64,000 nucleotides of DNA from Algoriphagus faecimaris. GTDB taxonomy: Bacteria > Bacteroidota > Bacteroidia > Cytophagales > Cyclobacteriaceae. The position numbers and the translations under genes were made by a program. The stretch lies in assembly GCF_900101705.1 (NCBI RefSeq), contig NZ_FNAC01000003.1:1-64000 (forward strand), given 5' to 3'. Every line of letters starts with the position of its first letter. Position 1 is the stretch's first letter. The notes beneath the pieces are model-generated. The model was not told where the DNA came from and made no database searches. It was given only the letters and a program-made list of their open reading frames with translations. This document shows, in pieces, positions 7,569 through 16,725 of this stretch.

Positions 7569-10088
7569 TCAACTTGGGTCTACGTCCACGATCCAGCGAA
7601 CTGATCGGAAGTCAGGGATAGCTTGTAATTCCTGCAGTATTTCTCCGAGTTTTTCTTTGAAGAGGGTTTGGGTAGCTCCGGATCGCTCGAGCTTGATCAG
7701 GCTTTCAAACTGATATTGATTTTTGATGCGGCCGATCAGCCCTTTTTCGGGTCCCAAGACAATCTTTTTCACAGGTATTTTGGCCATCTCTCGGTGGAGG
7801 GCGATAGCTGCTTTTTCCCCTTTTTTGAAATCGGTATGTCGGGTGGTGATTTTCACCAGTTTGACGTATGGTGGATAAAAAAATTTCTTCCGGTCAATCA
7901 GCTCCTGTCTGAAAAACTCATCATAATCACCTTTGAGTACTTTTTCAAAAAGTGAATGTTCCGGATTTCGAGTTTGAATAATGACTTGCCCTTTTTCAGC
8001 TCTTCGGCCTGCTCTTCCAGCCACCTGAGTGATTTGTTGATAGGCGCGCTCTCCGGCTCGGAAGTCCGGAAAATTCAATATCCGGTCTCCATCCCAAATA
8101 CCCACGACCGTCACCCGGCCAAAATCCAAGCCTTTGGTAATCATCTGTGTCCCCACCAAAATATCAATCTGTCCGGCCCCAAATTCATCCAAAATCCGCT
8201 GATAGCCATATTTGCTTCGAGTCGTATCCAAATCCATTCTCCCCATCCGAGCTTCGGGAAAAAGTAAAGTCAACGATTCCTCAATTCGCTCTGTTCCCAT
8301 GCCCATGGTGCTGAGTTGGGTGCTACCGCAGGCAGGACAGGAGCTCGGGACTTTTTCCTTGTACCCGCAGTAATGACAGCGGAGTTCCTCGGCAAACTGA
8401 TGGTAAGTCAGGCTGACGTCACATTGTACACACTGTCCGGTCCAGCCGCAATCTTCGCATTGAATATAGGGCGAATAACCACGGCGATTTTGGAAAATGA
8501 GTACCTGCTCGTTTTTGCCCAAAGCCTCTTGGATTTTTTCGCGAAGTAGGCGGGAAGAATCCAGTTTGAGTAGGTTTTTCTTTCGGTCTGCCGCCAGATT
8601 AGCCAGGTGAAACTCCGGTAAAGCCGAATCTCCAAACCGAGATGTCAACTGTACATAGCCGTATTTTCCTTTGCTAGCATTGTAATAGGATTCAAAGGAA
8701 GGAGTCGCAGAACCCAATAGGGTTTTGGCCTGATGAAAATAAGCGAGCATAATCGCCGCATCTCTCGCCTGAAACCGAGGTGCCGGGTCAAATTGCTTGA
8801 AACTGGCCTCATGCTCTTCATCGATGATGATCAAGCCCAAAGAGTCAAAGGGTAGAAAGATGGAAGACCGCACCCCGACCACAAACGAAAAGCGCCCGCT
8901 CAATACACCATTCCAAACTTCCACTCGCTCATTGTCCGAGTATTTCGAATGATAGACGCCCATTTTGGAGCCAAAAACCTGCTGTAAACGATTGACGATC
9001 TGAGTCGTCAAAGCGATCTCCGGAAGCAGCAGCAAAACTTGAGAGCCGCTCTCGAGTACTTCCTGAATGAGTTGAATGTAGATCTCGGTTTTTCCACTTC
9101 CCGTGATTCCATGGAGTAGGACGGTGTTTTTCTCTTCAAAATGCCCTTTGATTTCTTGGACGGCTTGGGTTTGGGATCTGGAGAGTTTGGCTGCTTCCTT
9201 TTCGGGTTCCACCTCGCCGATTCGATTAATGAGTTGCTTGAAGCTTTCGAAAACCCCATTTTTTATCAGCGTTTTCAGCGAACTTTCTGAATCTCCCTCT
9301 TCCAAAAGTTTAGCCTTGTCCAATCCTTTTTCATTCAATTTGGGAGATTGGAAAATTGGAACATCTCTCAAGTATTTGAGGAGAATGGATTCCTGCTTGG
9401 GCTTTTTAGCCAGTTCCTCAAAAAGGGTTTCTAGGCTTTTTCTATCGGAGACAAAATCCTTGGTTAGCCTTACACGGGTCTCGATTTTTGGTGTGTATTT
9501 TTCCTGTACTTTTTCAAAAATCAAAATGGCTTCCTTGGTCACCAAGCTTTTCAGGATGGGATGAATCGTTTTGATCCCCAAGACTTTTTCGCAGTCCTCG
9601 TAGCTTAATTCGGAGTTTTGCTCCAGTGCATCCAGGATTTTATCCTCGCGCTCATCCATGGGGTAGGGGGCATTTTCCCGGTCAAAATTGGGGTTGGCCT
9701 GCACTTTGGATTCGCTGGAAAGCCTGAGCCCCGAGGGCAATGCGGCAAACATTACCTCTCCGATATGGCAACAATAATATTCCGACATCCATACCCAAAA
9801 CCGAATTTGCAGAGGATTGACGGAGGGCTGAATATCTAAGATTTCTAAAATAGGTTTGGCTTCGTAGGCCTGAGGAGCTTTGTTGTGAACCTTTCCGATG
9901 ATTCCGGTTAGAATTTTTTTTCGGCCAAACTGCACAATCACTCTTGCGCCAATCTGAATTTCGGATAGCAGATTGCGGGGGATTTTGTAGGTAAACATCC
10001 TGGGGATGGGTACCGGTAAAATCACATCAGCAAAAGAAAGTGATGCGGTCTGGGGGCTGAAATCTTCTTCTCCAAAAAGGCTTTGCAC
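7569..10088 (-). CDS. priA: Primosomal protein N' (replication restart helicase PriA)
   Basis: 839 residues, close to the usual length in Bacteroidota. After an N-terminal 3'-binding domain, the helicase core shows Walker A GITGSGKTEIY, the DEEH box, and motif VI 'QVAGRAGRRAEKGQVIIQT'. Between the helicase lobes lie the paired zinc sites, visible as CEDCGWTGQCVQC and CHYC/CPAC, eight cysteines in all. PriA recognises abandoned forks and reloads the replisome. The gene starts 4 bp after the DUF255 gene upstream, so the two are probably one transcript. Confidence 0.95.
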   Translation of the reverse strand: MQSLFGEEDFSPQTASLSFADVILPVPIPRMFTYKIPRNLLSEIQIGARVIVQFGRKKILTGIIGKVHNKAPQAYEAKPILEILDIQPSVNPLQIRFWVWMSEYYCCHIGEVMFAALPSGLRLSSESKVQANPNFDRENAPYPMDEREDKILDALEQNSELSYEDCEKVLGIKTIHPILKSLVTKEAILIFEKVQEKYTPKIETRVRLTKDFVSDRKSLETLFEELAKKPKQESILLKYLRDVPIFQSPKLNEKGLDKAKLLEEGDSESSLKTLIKNGVFESFKQLINRIGEVEPEKEAAKLSRSQTQAVQEIKGHFEEKNTVLLHGITGSGKTEIYIQLIQEVLESGSQVLLLLPEIALTTQIVNRLQQVFGSKMGVYHSKYSDNERVEVWNGVLSGRFSFVVGVRSSIFLPFDSLGLIIIDEEHEASFKQFDPAPRFQARDAAIMLAYFHQAKTLLGSATPSFESYYNASKGKYGYVQLTSRFGDSALPEFHLANLAADRKKNLLKLDSSRLLREKIQEALGKNEQVLIFQNRRGYSPYIQCEDCGWTGQCVQCDVSLTYHQFAEELRCHYCGYKEKVPSSCPACGSTQLSTMGMGTERIEESLTLLFPEARMGRMDLDTTRSKYGYQRILDEFGAGQIDILVGTQMITKGLDFGRVTVVGIWDGDRILNFPDFRAGERAYQQITQVAGRAGRRAEKGQVIIQTRNPEHSLFEKVLKGDYDEFFRQELIDRKKFFYPPYVKLVKITTRHTDFKKGEKAAIALHREMAKIPVKKIVLGPEKGLIGRIKNQYQFESLIKLERSGATQTLFKEKLGEILQELQAIPDFRSVRWIVDVDPS

Positions 10089-10092
10089 AGAA

Positions 10093-12117
10093 TCAGGTTA
10101 AATAAGGCAATTGTACGAGCGCTTCTTCCACCTTGCTGACTGGTCGGCGACAAGCATGATCAAAGCAAACATAAATTAAGGCATTTTGGGTCGAATCGGG
10201 AGTTTTTCCTTTCAAAATTGGGGCAGTTTCTGTCACTTTTTCCGACCAGGCCACCACCATATTTGACGGACTCGCTTTCATCAAATCCATAGCGAGTTTT
10301 TTGGCGCCTTTTCCCACAATCCCGATTTCTGCTGTTGGGACGACGGACTCTAGCATCAAAGACGCCCAATTGGCCAAAAATCCAGGTTCTTTTAGTACCA
10401 TTGCCTGCATTTGGCGCAGCATTTTCTGGGAAATCTCACTGTATTTTTCCTCATAGGTCAATAAGTAAAGACGATGGAGATTTCTTGCCATGATCGAGTT
10501 GGAGGCAGGGATGACATTGTCAAAAAGCTCCTTTTTGTTGGCGATGAGTTTTTCGGCTTTGGGATTATTGAAGAAAAATAGCGCGTCTGCTTCATCAAAA
10601 AAGTGTTTGATAGCCTCGTCTGTAAGTGATTTTCCCAGTTTGAGATACTTCGGTTTTCCACTCACTTCGTAAGCCATCAGGCTGGCTTTGATCAGGGCGG
10701 CATAATCCTCAAGAAAGGCAGGCGTGTAGGCTTGATCATTTTTGAAGGAGCGGTAAAGAACTCCCTTTTGGGTCATTTTTTTTTGAATAAAATCAAGATT
10801 CCTCAGTGCCAGTCGGAGCATTTTCTTTTCTCCTGTAGCTTTATATGCTTGAATCAATCCTGCACTCATCAGGGCATTCCAGCCGGTAAGGATTTTATCA
10901 TCTTTTCCAGGGAAAATACGTTCGTTTCTGACTTTCAGTAATTTGGCTTTTATTTGCTGGAGTTTTTTAAGTAATTCAGCTTCGCTGATCTTAAAATCAT
11001 GAGCAATAGCAGTATAGGGTTCTGTCTGGAAAAGAATATTGACACCGTCTTCCCAATTCCCGTGGATTTTGAGGTTATAAAGCTTCCGGAACCAAGGCAT
11101 TTCATCTCCGACAAGTTTTTCTAATTCGGAATAACGCCAAGTGTAAAATTTCCCTTCCACTCCTTCACTGTCGGCATCTTGTGCGGCATGAAAGCCACCT
11201 TGTTCGGTGAGCATTTCAGCTTCAAGCCAGTTGACGGTTTCGGTGATTTTTTCGAGGAAAAGAGAATCTCCATTCACCTGATAAGCTTTTGCGTATAATT
11301 CTAAAAGCTGCCCATTGTCATACAGCATCTTTTCAAAATGCGGAGCAAACCATTCTCCATCCACAGAATAGCGGGCGAACCCTCCACGCAGCTGATCGTA
11401 GATTCCGCCCATGGCGATTTTCCGAAGGGTGAAAAATACGGTTTCCTGAAGTTTTATGTCTTTAGCAGCCAAGGCATAATCCAAAGCAAAACTCCACACC
11501 CCAGGCATAGGAAACTTAGGAATACGATTCATTCCACCCCATTCTGGGTCAAATTGCTTTTGAAGTTTAGTGATGACCTCTGCTAAGTCATTAGGGCTTG
11601 CCTGTGTTTCGCTTGGACGAATTCCGTACTTTTCGACTTCTGATCGATTGAGTGTATTGCCGAATCCCTCAGCACTTTCAGCCAACTGATCGGGATGTTT
11701 TTTGAAAGCATCCCCAATATTGGCCAATAGGCGGGTCCATTGCTCATTTTTGAAATAGGTGCCGCCATAGAAGGGCTTCTGATTGGGCATCAGGAATACA
11801 TTCAAGGGCCAGCCTCCTTGCAATCCCATGGCCTGCACGGCATCCATGTAGATATTGTCTAGGTCAGGCCGCTCCTCCCGATCGATTTTGATGCAGACAA
11901 AGTGGGCATTCATCAGCTCCGCTGTCAGCTCGTCTTCAAAACTCTCCCGCTCCATGACGTGACACCAATGGCAGGCCGAGTAGCCAATAGAAACCAAGAT
12001 GGGCTTATTTTCCGCCTCGGCCTTTTTGAGAGCTTCGGGTCCCCAAGGATACCAATCGACGGGGTTGTTGGCGTGTTGGAGAAGGTAGGGGGATTGGGAA
12101 TTGGCGAGGCGGTTCAT
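10093..12117 (-). CDS. Thioredoxin-fold DUF255 protein (YyaL/SPATA20 family)
   Basis: 674 residues, standard for the family. The N-terminus carries the invariant '[17 protein letters not shown]' segment and a thioredoxin-like active site C49-H-W-C52 followed by '[13 protein letters not shown]'. The remaining 500 residues match the alpha/alpha-toroid glycosyl-hydrolase-like region ('[16 protein letters not shown]', 'QDADSEG'). No signal peptide is present, so it is cytoplasmic. The family is very widespread but its biochemical role is not established. It precedes priA by 4 bp. Confidence 0.9.
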   Translation of the reverse strand: MNRLANSQSPYLLQHANNPVDWYPWGPEALKKAEAENKPILVSIGYSACHWCHVMERESFEDELTAELMNAHFVCIKIDREERPDLDNIYMDAVQAMGLQGGWPLNVFLMPNQKPFYGGTYFKNEQWTRLLANIGDAFKKHPDQLAESAEGFGNTLNRSEVEKYGIRPSETQASPNDLAEVITKLQKQFDPEWGGMNRIPKFPMPGVWSFALDYALAAKDIKLQETVFFTLRKIAMGGIYDQLRGGFARYSVDGEWFAPHFEKMLYDNGQLLELYAKAYQVNGDSLFLEKITETVNWLEAEMLTEQGGFHAAQDADSEGVEGKFYTWRYSELEKLVGDEMPWFRKLYNLKIHGNWEDGVNILFQTEPYTAIAHDFKISEAELLKKLQQIKAKLLKVRNERIFPGKDDKILTGWNALMSAGLIQAYKATGEKKMLRLALRNLDFIQKKMTQKGVLYRSFKNDQAYTPAFLEDYAALIKASLMAYEVSGKPKYLKLGKSLTDEAIKHFFDEADALFFFNNPKAEKLIANKKELFDNVIPASNSIMARNLHRLYLLTYEEKYSEISQKMLRQMQAMVLKEPGFLANWASLMLESVVPTAEIGIVGKGAKKLAMDLMKASPSNMVVAWSEKVTETAPILKGKTPDSTQNALIYVCFDHACRRPVSKVEEALVQLPYLT

Positions 12118-12138
12118 GGTAATTAGAAATTTTGGCTA

Positions 12139-12218
12139 AACCCTCCGAGGGTTGATCAAATTAAAATGGGATTCTAGGAAATTTACTCACCTATTTTTGT
12201 AGAAACCCTCGGAGGTTT
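12139..12218. repeat. Two related CCTCCGAGG-type dyads flanking the GSCFA gene end
   Basis: AACCCTC-C-GAGGGTT at 12139-12153 is a perfect 7-bp stem. A related dyad AAACCCTCGGAGGTTT lies at 12203-12218 and falls inside the last codons of the GSCFA gene. The two share the core AAACCCTC. The second has a T-run on the plus strand, where no gene needs terminating, so a dispersed-repeat origin is more likely than a terminator. Confidence 0.45.
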
Positions 12219-13177
12219 TTTTTTACAGATTGGACTTCACTCGAAAAATCAAATTCTGAGTTTAATCGTTCCAGTTTGGTCAATAGGTTTTTGAGAAACT
12301 TCCGGTGAGAATCACTTTCAGGATTCAAAGGCCGATGAGTAAGTTCTCGCTGTATTTTACCAATTTCTGAGATTTTTTCTTGAGTCTCTTTGGAAAAGAA
12401 AGTAGTGGAGAATTTGTCCCAAATGTAATTTTCAGCTTCCATCGTCGGATGGATTCTATCTTCCTTGTAAAATCTATAGTCCCGCAATTCGTCTATCATG
12501 ATCTCGTAGGAAGGGAAATAACTGACAGATTCAAATTTTCTTTGCAATTCATGGCAAAGCACCCGAAGAAGACTTTTACTCAGCTGGTTTTCGGGAATAC
12601 CATCTTTGATATGGCGAACGGGGCTAACAGTGAGAATGATGTTAAGCTGAGGAAAAACTTGGGAGAAATTATCGAAGACATGGGATAAATCCACTTTCAT
12701 TTTTTCAAGAGAGGATAGCTTCTTCTCGAAAATCTTTTGCGGCTGCTTATGGCAATTTGCCACAGATCCAAAATCCTGATGCTCGTAAATCCAAGCTGTC
12801 CCAAAGGTCAAAATCAAGTGGGTGCCAGTTTTTAAGTATGCATGGGTATTTTGTGTAAGTTGATTCCATTTTTTTTCAAGTTCTTCGGGGCTTTTAGCAT
12901 TCATATCCGAATGCAAACCATAGTGAAAAAATAATCCTTCTCGTTCTAATAATCCAGCTTTGTCCAAAGAGTCCTGAAAGAGGGTTTGATCCAGTAATCG
13001 GGCCAGCATGCTAGGATGAAAAATCGTCCCAAACGGGTTGGTCAAAACGTCAAATTTGCTGTCTAGCATTTTCTGTCCCATCACTTGCGCAAAACAAGAA
13101 CCCATAGTCAGGATTTTTGACTGATGGGAAACGAGATTTGCTGAAGGCGAAATATCGAAAGAGGTAAACCAATTCAT
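12191..13177 (-). CDS. GSCFA domain protein
   Basis: 328 residues. The family-naming motif GSCFA is at about residues 27-31, followed by 'NPFGTIFHPSMLA', both diagnostic of PF08885. A 'LILTFGTAWIYE' strand and 'RIHPTMEAENYIWDKF' near residue 240 supply the Gly/Asn/His positions of an SGNH-hydrolase-like fold. No signal peptide is seen. The family is thought to act on acyl or sugar esters, but no substrate is known. The last nine residues (KNLRGFLQK) are encoded across a CCTCCGAGG-type repeat, suggesting the C-terminus was extended or replaced by the repeat. Confidence 0.9.
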   Translation of the reverse strand: MNWFTSFDISPSANLVSHQSKILTMGSCFAQVMGQKMLDSKFDVLTNPFGTIFHPSMLARLLDQTLFQDSLDKAGLLEREGLFFHYGLHSDMNAKSPEELEKKWNQLTQNTHAYLKTGTHLILTFGTAWIYEHQDFGSVANCHKQPQKIFEKKLSSLEKMKVDLSHVFDNFSQVFPQLNIILTVSPVRHIKDGIPENQLSKSLLRVLCHELQRKFESVSYFPSYEIMIDELRDYRFYKEDRIHPTMEAENYIWDKFSTTFFSKETQEKISEIGKIQRELTHRPLNPESDSHRKFLKNLLTKLERLNSEFDFSSEVQSVKKNLRGFLQK

Positions 13178-13212
13178 GACATGAATTTAAGAATTCTAAA
13201 AACGAAAATATT

Positions 13213-13638
13213 TTATTTAGTCGGATAGTTCGCCTTCATCCAATCATAGGACTCCTTGATCAATTGCCGTAGAATCTGCTCATCTACATCCGCTAGTTTA
13301 TTGATGTAGAGGCATGAAGCTCCGGTTTTATGCTTTCCGAGTTGGGCGAAAAGCGAATCAAAACTTTTCTCCATACAGCCAAGGAGGTAAATCGAAAGGG
13401 AGGTCTTGCGAGGTGAAAATCCCACAATCAGAAAATCCCCCTCTCGACCGCTCTCATATTTGTAGTGATACTGCCCAAATCCAACGATGGAGTCGCCCCA
13501 CATCACGGCTTTTTCTCCAGTGACCTCTTCCATGATTTGTTTAATGCGGAAAGCATCCTCCCGCTTTTTGGGGGATTCCACTTGACTGAGGAAATCATCC
13601 ACTGAAGCATTTGTAGGCTGGGTTTTATTTTCTGCCAT
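13213..13638 (-). CDS. DUF1801 domain protein (YdhG-like)
   Basis: 141 residues, the normal length. The pattern 'ASVDDFLSQV', 'MWGDSIVGFGQYHYKYESGREGD' and 'ISLYLLGC'-like strand (here LSIYLLGC) is that of DUF1801 (PF08818), a small alpha/beta cytoplasmic domain of unknown function related to iron-chaperone-like YdhG proteins. The gene starts 3 bp after the S9 peptidase gene's stop, so it is the last gene of the run 18024-13213. Confidence 0.85.
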   Translation of the reverse strand: MAENKTQPTNASVDDFLSQVESPKKREDAFRIKQIMEEVTGEKAVMWGDSIVGFGQYHYKYESGREGDFLIVGFSPRKTSLSIYLLGCMEKSFDSLFAQLGKHKTGASCLYINKLADVDEQILRQLIKESYDWMKANYPTK

Positions 13639-13641
13639 AGC

Positions 13642-15708
13642 TTAATCCATTAAGTGTTTTTTGAGAAATCTTGCTGTTTCATTTGAGACACGAATCATAT
13701 TTTCCCATTTCATCCAGTGATGAGTGTCTCCTGGAATCAGGATGAATTCGTAGGGCTTTTTCAATTCGTCAAAGCGTCTGATCAAATTGGTGGTTTGGGA
13801 AACGTTGACATTGCGATCATCATCCGAGTGAATAAAAAGAACCGGACTAGTCCAAGTATCCAAATCTGCGATAGGGGAGGAATTCCAAGCTATTTCCTTG
13901 GCTTCCTCATAGTCCGGTGCCACTTCATAGCCTTCAGGCAGATCGTATCTTCCATCCAAATCATGAACTCCGTGGATATCCACACCCACCTTGAACAAGT
14001 CCGAATCCCGAGCCAGAGCCAAAGCTGTGAGATAGCCGCCGTAGCTTCCTCCATAGATTCCAATTTTATCCCCATCGACTTGAGGTAAATTAGCTAAGAA
14101 TTCTCCTCCGGCCTTCACATCCTGGTATTCTACTGCCCCTTGATAGTAGCCGTAGGCAGGTCGGTGAAACTCATAGCCATATCCAATTCCCAAGCGGAAA
14201 TTCACCGAAAGGACCACGAAACCCATTTCGGCCAGATACTGGTTCAGTGCATAGGTATTGGTGTAATAATCCATATAACTCCAACCCAATAACATCTGCC
14301 GCTGCGGCCCTCCGTGGACGAAAACTACGCCGGGTTTTTGGGCTGGTCCGCCACTCTTTTCAAATAGTTGCCCATAGACTGTTGTGCCATCTGGAGCAGT
14401 GAATTTCACTTGTCTTGGAGTGACTAATTTTTCCTCAGGGAAATCAGTAGGGAGCAAATCGGCTTGAAGTAGCTTAGCTTCACCTTCTTTTTTTATGGTG
14501 ACTAGGTGTGGCCTTTTGGCGGAAGCCGAAAAATAAGCCAAACCATTTTCTGCTAATGCAACCGGATAGGCTTCGATTCCTTCTCCATTGGTTTCCCAAT
14601 TTAGTTTTTTACTGCCCAACTCCACTGAGCCTATATGTCTGCGATCTTTGTCGGCCTCAGTTGGGCCCTGATTAGCCGAAAAAAGAATGCGTTTGCCATC
14701 GGGGCTGAGTTTGATCTGCTCGACCATGTAGTCTCCTGGAGTCAAAAGGGACTCAGCTTTCGTTTCCAAATCCAAACTATAGAGGTGCTGCCAACCGTCA
14801 TGGTAGGATTCAAACACCAATTCGTTCTCATTGGGATAAGAGAAAAAGAAATAGCGATAAGACCCTCTCAAAGTCTCAGGAGCTTTCCAAAGCATTTCGG
14901 CTTCTCCGATGGCTACATCCGCATGCCAAATTTCCCAAGGAGCATGTCTTGGCTCCAAAAGCGGAAAAGCCGCACCTGTTCCACCAAGCGCTTTGATAAA
15001 GGCGATTTTGCTGCCATCCGCTGACCATTTGGGCTGGGAATAGCGGTGATATGATGGTGCGATAAACTGAATGGGAGTCTCTGCATCCCGATAGATTCCG
15101 ATGAGTTGATGTCCTCCTCGGTTGACAGTGAATGCTAGGCTTTTTCCATCAGGAGAATATTCCATGGAGTTGACGGAGCCTTTGATGTCAAATAGTTGGG
15201 AAGGCTCTAAGTCTTTTGCAAGATCGATGGTAAAAACTTTCCCATTTTTCAAAAAAGCCAAAGTAGAACTAGGGCCCACTACCAAATCATCGCCTTCACC
15301 GATGATACTTATTGCTTGAGTGGTTAGGTTGATTTTCCAAATTTCCACTTTTGGAAGCGTAGGGAGATTGTCCACATTCACAGTGGAGGAGTATAGATAG
15401 CCACCGTGATCTCCGCCTCGTACGAATATCAACCAATTTCCATCCTGGGAGAAGCGCAAGCCGGTGATTTCCTGCCCATCATCTTTGTCAAAGGAAGTGA
15501 GTTTCTCAGCAGTGAAATCCGGGGCTTTGGCATAGTACACATTTCGCTTTCCCTGCTCAAACATAGCCCAGGCGAGTTGAGTGCCGGTTTGGTCCGCTGT
15601 GAGTTCGGAGGGGAAGGTGAATTTTCCTATCTCTTCCATCGTGAAGGTTTGGGAGACGGCAGGGAAGGAGATGAGTACAAAAAGGATAAAGATTAGGCGG
15701 AGTTTCAT
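13642..15708 (-). CDS. S9-family prolyl oligopeptidase-like peptidase
   Basis: 688 residues with a signal peptide (cleavage near PAVSQ, residue 20). Residues 25-400 form a TolB/PD40-type beta-propeller ('FSQDGNWLIFVRGG', 'YSPDGKSLAFTVN', 'LSPDGKRILFSANQ'). The C-terminal third is an alpha/beta hydrolase: HGGPQ oxyanion region, nucleophile elbow GGSYGGY, acid in 'HSDDDRNV' and histidine in 'GDTHHW'. It is a periplasmic or exported exopeptidase of the dipeptidyl aminopeptidase/acylaminoacyl peptidase type. It lies 3 bp from genes on both sides. Confidence 0.9.
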   Translation of the reverse strand: MKLRLIFILFVLISFPAVSQTFTMEEIGKFTFPSELTADQTGTQLAWAMFEQGKRNVYYAKAPDFTAEKLTSFDKDDGQEITGLRFSQDGNWLIFVRGGDHGGYLYSSTVNVDNLPTLPKVEIWKINLTTQAISIIGEGDDLVVGPSSTLAFLKNGKVFTIDLAKDLEPSQLFDIKGSVNSMEYSPDGKSLAFTVNRGGHQLIGIYRDAETPIQFIAPSYHRYSQPKWSADGSKIAFIKALGGTGAAFPLLEPRHAPWEIWHADVAIGEAEMLWKAPETLRGSYRYFFFSYPNENELVFESYHDGWQHLYSLDLETKAESLLTPGDYMVEQIKLSPDGKRILFSANQGPTEADKDRRHIGSVELGSKKLNWETNGEGIEAYPVALAENGLAYFSASAKRPHLVTIKKEGEAKLLQADLLPTDFPEEKLVTPRQVKFTAPDGTTVYGQLFEKSGGPAQKPGVVFVHGGPQRQMLLGWSYMDYYTNTYALNQYLAEMGFVVLSVNFRLGIGYGYEFHRPAYGYYQGAVEYQDVKAGGEFLANLPQVDGDKIGIYGGSYGGYLTALALARDSDLFKVGVDIHGVHDLDGRYDLPEGYEVAPDYEEAKEIAWNSSPIADLDTWTSPVLFIHSDDDRNVNVSQTTNLIRRFDELKKPYEFILIPGDTHHWMKWENMIRVSNETARFLKKHLMD

Positions 15709-15711
15709 AGT

Positions 15712-16722
15712 TTAATTGTTAGTAAGATGGCGTTCGAGTTCTTTTGCTAATTCCTCCTTATTTGGGAGGTAAAGCTGGTATTTGCTGACAAAAAGCTGAT
15801 TATTGATATTATCTGTGGCGTATTCGACCAAAATATGATCTTTGTAGGCTCCCAAAACAATCCCTATGGGGGGATTGTCGCCTTCCACATTTTCTTCTTT
15901 TCTGAAATAATTGAGGTATAGGTTCATCTGACCAATATCCTGATGGTCAATCTCCCCTCGTTTTAAATCGATGAGAACAAAACACTTTAAGATTCTATGG
16001 TAAAAAACCAAATCCACATAAAAGTGTCTGTTGGCCAAACTGATGCGATATTGTTGTCCGATAAAGGCAAAACCTTTTCCCAGTTCCAATAGAAAGCCTT
16101 GGAGATTCTGGATCAGCTGAGTTTCAAGTTCACCTTTGGTATAGTTTGTTTGATGTTTTAAGCCCAAAAATTCAAAGACATATGGATCCTTGATTAGGTC
16201 TTTTGGATGCTGTATTTCCGCACCCTTTTGGGAAAGTTGTAGAATCTCATCTTTCTCCTTGCTCAATGCCAATCTGTGAAAAAGCATACTCCTCATTTGT
16301 CGCTTCAGCTCCCGAACTGACCATTTCTCCTTTTCACATTGTTTGGTGTAGAAACTGATTTCTAACTCATTATCGGATTTTAATATTTCATAATAATGTC
16401 CCCAGCCCAAATAGTGGGACAGCGTCCCACTATTTGGAAAAGCCATGTAAAGTTTTCTCATATAGAACAAGTTTGACCTTCCGAAGCCTTTTCCAAACTC
16501 CAAAGTCAAATCTCGGGAAAGCCGATCCAGAAGATTGGAACCATACTCCGATTTTGCTTCTCCTCCCTGTTCAAACTCCACGATGTGCCTTCCGATTTGC
16601 CAGTAAGTCTGTACCAAAATCGTATTTACAGCTCGTCCAGCTTGCTCCCTTCCTGCGATCAGAAGCTGACTGATTTCCTTCTTTAATGAAGAGTAGCTGT
16701 TGGTTTGAGGGGATTTCTTCAT
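15712..16722 (-). CDS. PDDEXK nuclease domain protein (DUF1016, YhcG type)
   Basis: 336 residues, the full length of the family. The N-terminal DUF1016_N region shows 'TYWQIGRHIVEFEQGG' and 'LSRDLTLEFGKGFGRSNLFYMR'. The C-terminal nuclease domain shows 'FYVDLVFYHRILKCFVLIDLK', fitting the D-x(n)-D/ExK core with the acidic residue in VDLVF and the K in DLK. Family members are nucleases linked to restriction-modification loci and genome maintenance; the role of solitary copies is unclear. Here it sits between a carboxypeptidase gene and a peptidase gene with 3-bp gaps and no methylase or specificity gene nearby. Confidence 0.85.
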   Translation of the reverse strand: MKKSPQTNSYSSLKKEISQLLIAGREQAGRAVNTILVQTYWQIGRHIVEFEQGGEAKSEYGSNLLDRLSRDLTLEFGKGFGRSNLFYMRKLYMAFPNSGTLSHYLGWGHYYEILKSDNELEISFYTKQCEKEKWSVRELKRQMRSMLFHRLALSKEKDEILQLSQKGAEIQHPKDLIKDPYVFEFLGLKHQTNYTKGELETQLIQNLQGFLLELGKGFAFIGQQYRISLANRHFYVDLVFYHRILKCFVLIDLKRGEIDHQDIGQMNLYLNYFRKEENVEGDNPPIGIVLGAYKDHILVEYATDNINNQLFVSKYQLYLPNKEELAKELERHLTNN

Positions 16723-16725
16723 GGT

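Noticed and set aside
12203-12218. Possible terminator of the GSCFA gene
   Set aside because: The dyad lies inside the coding region and its T-run is on the wrong strand for the minus-strand gene.
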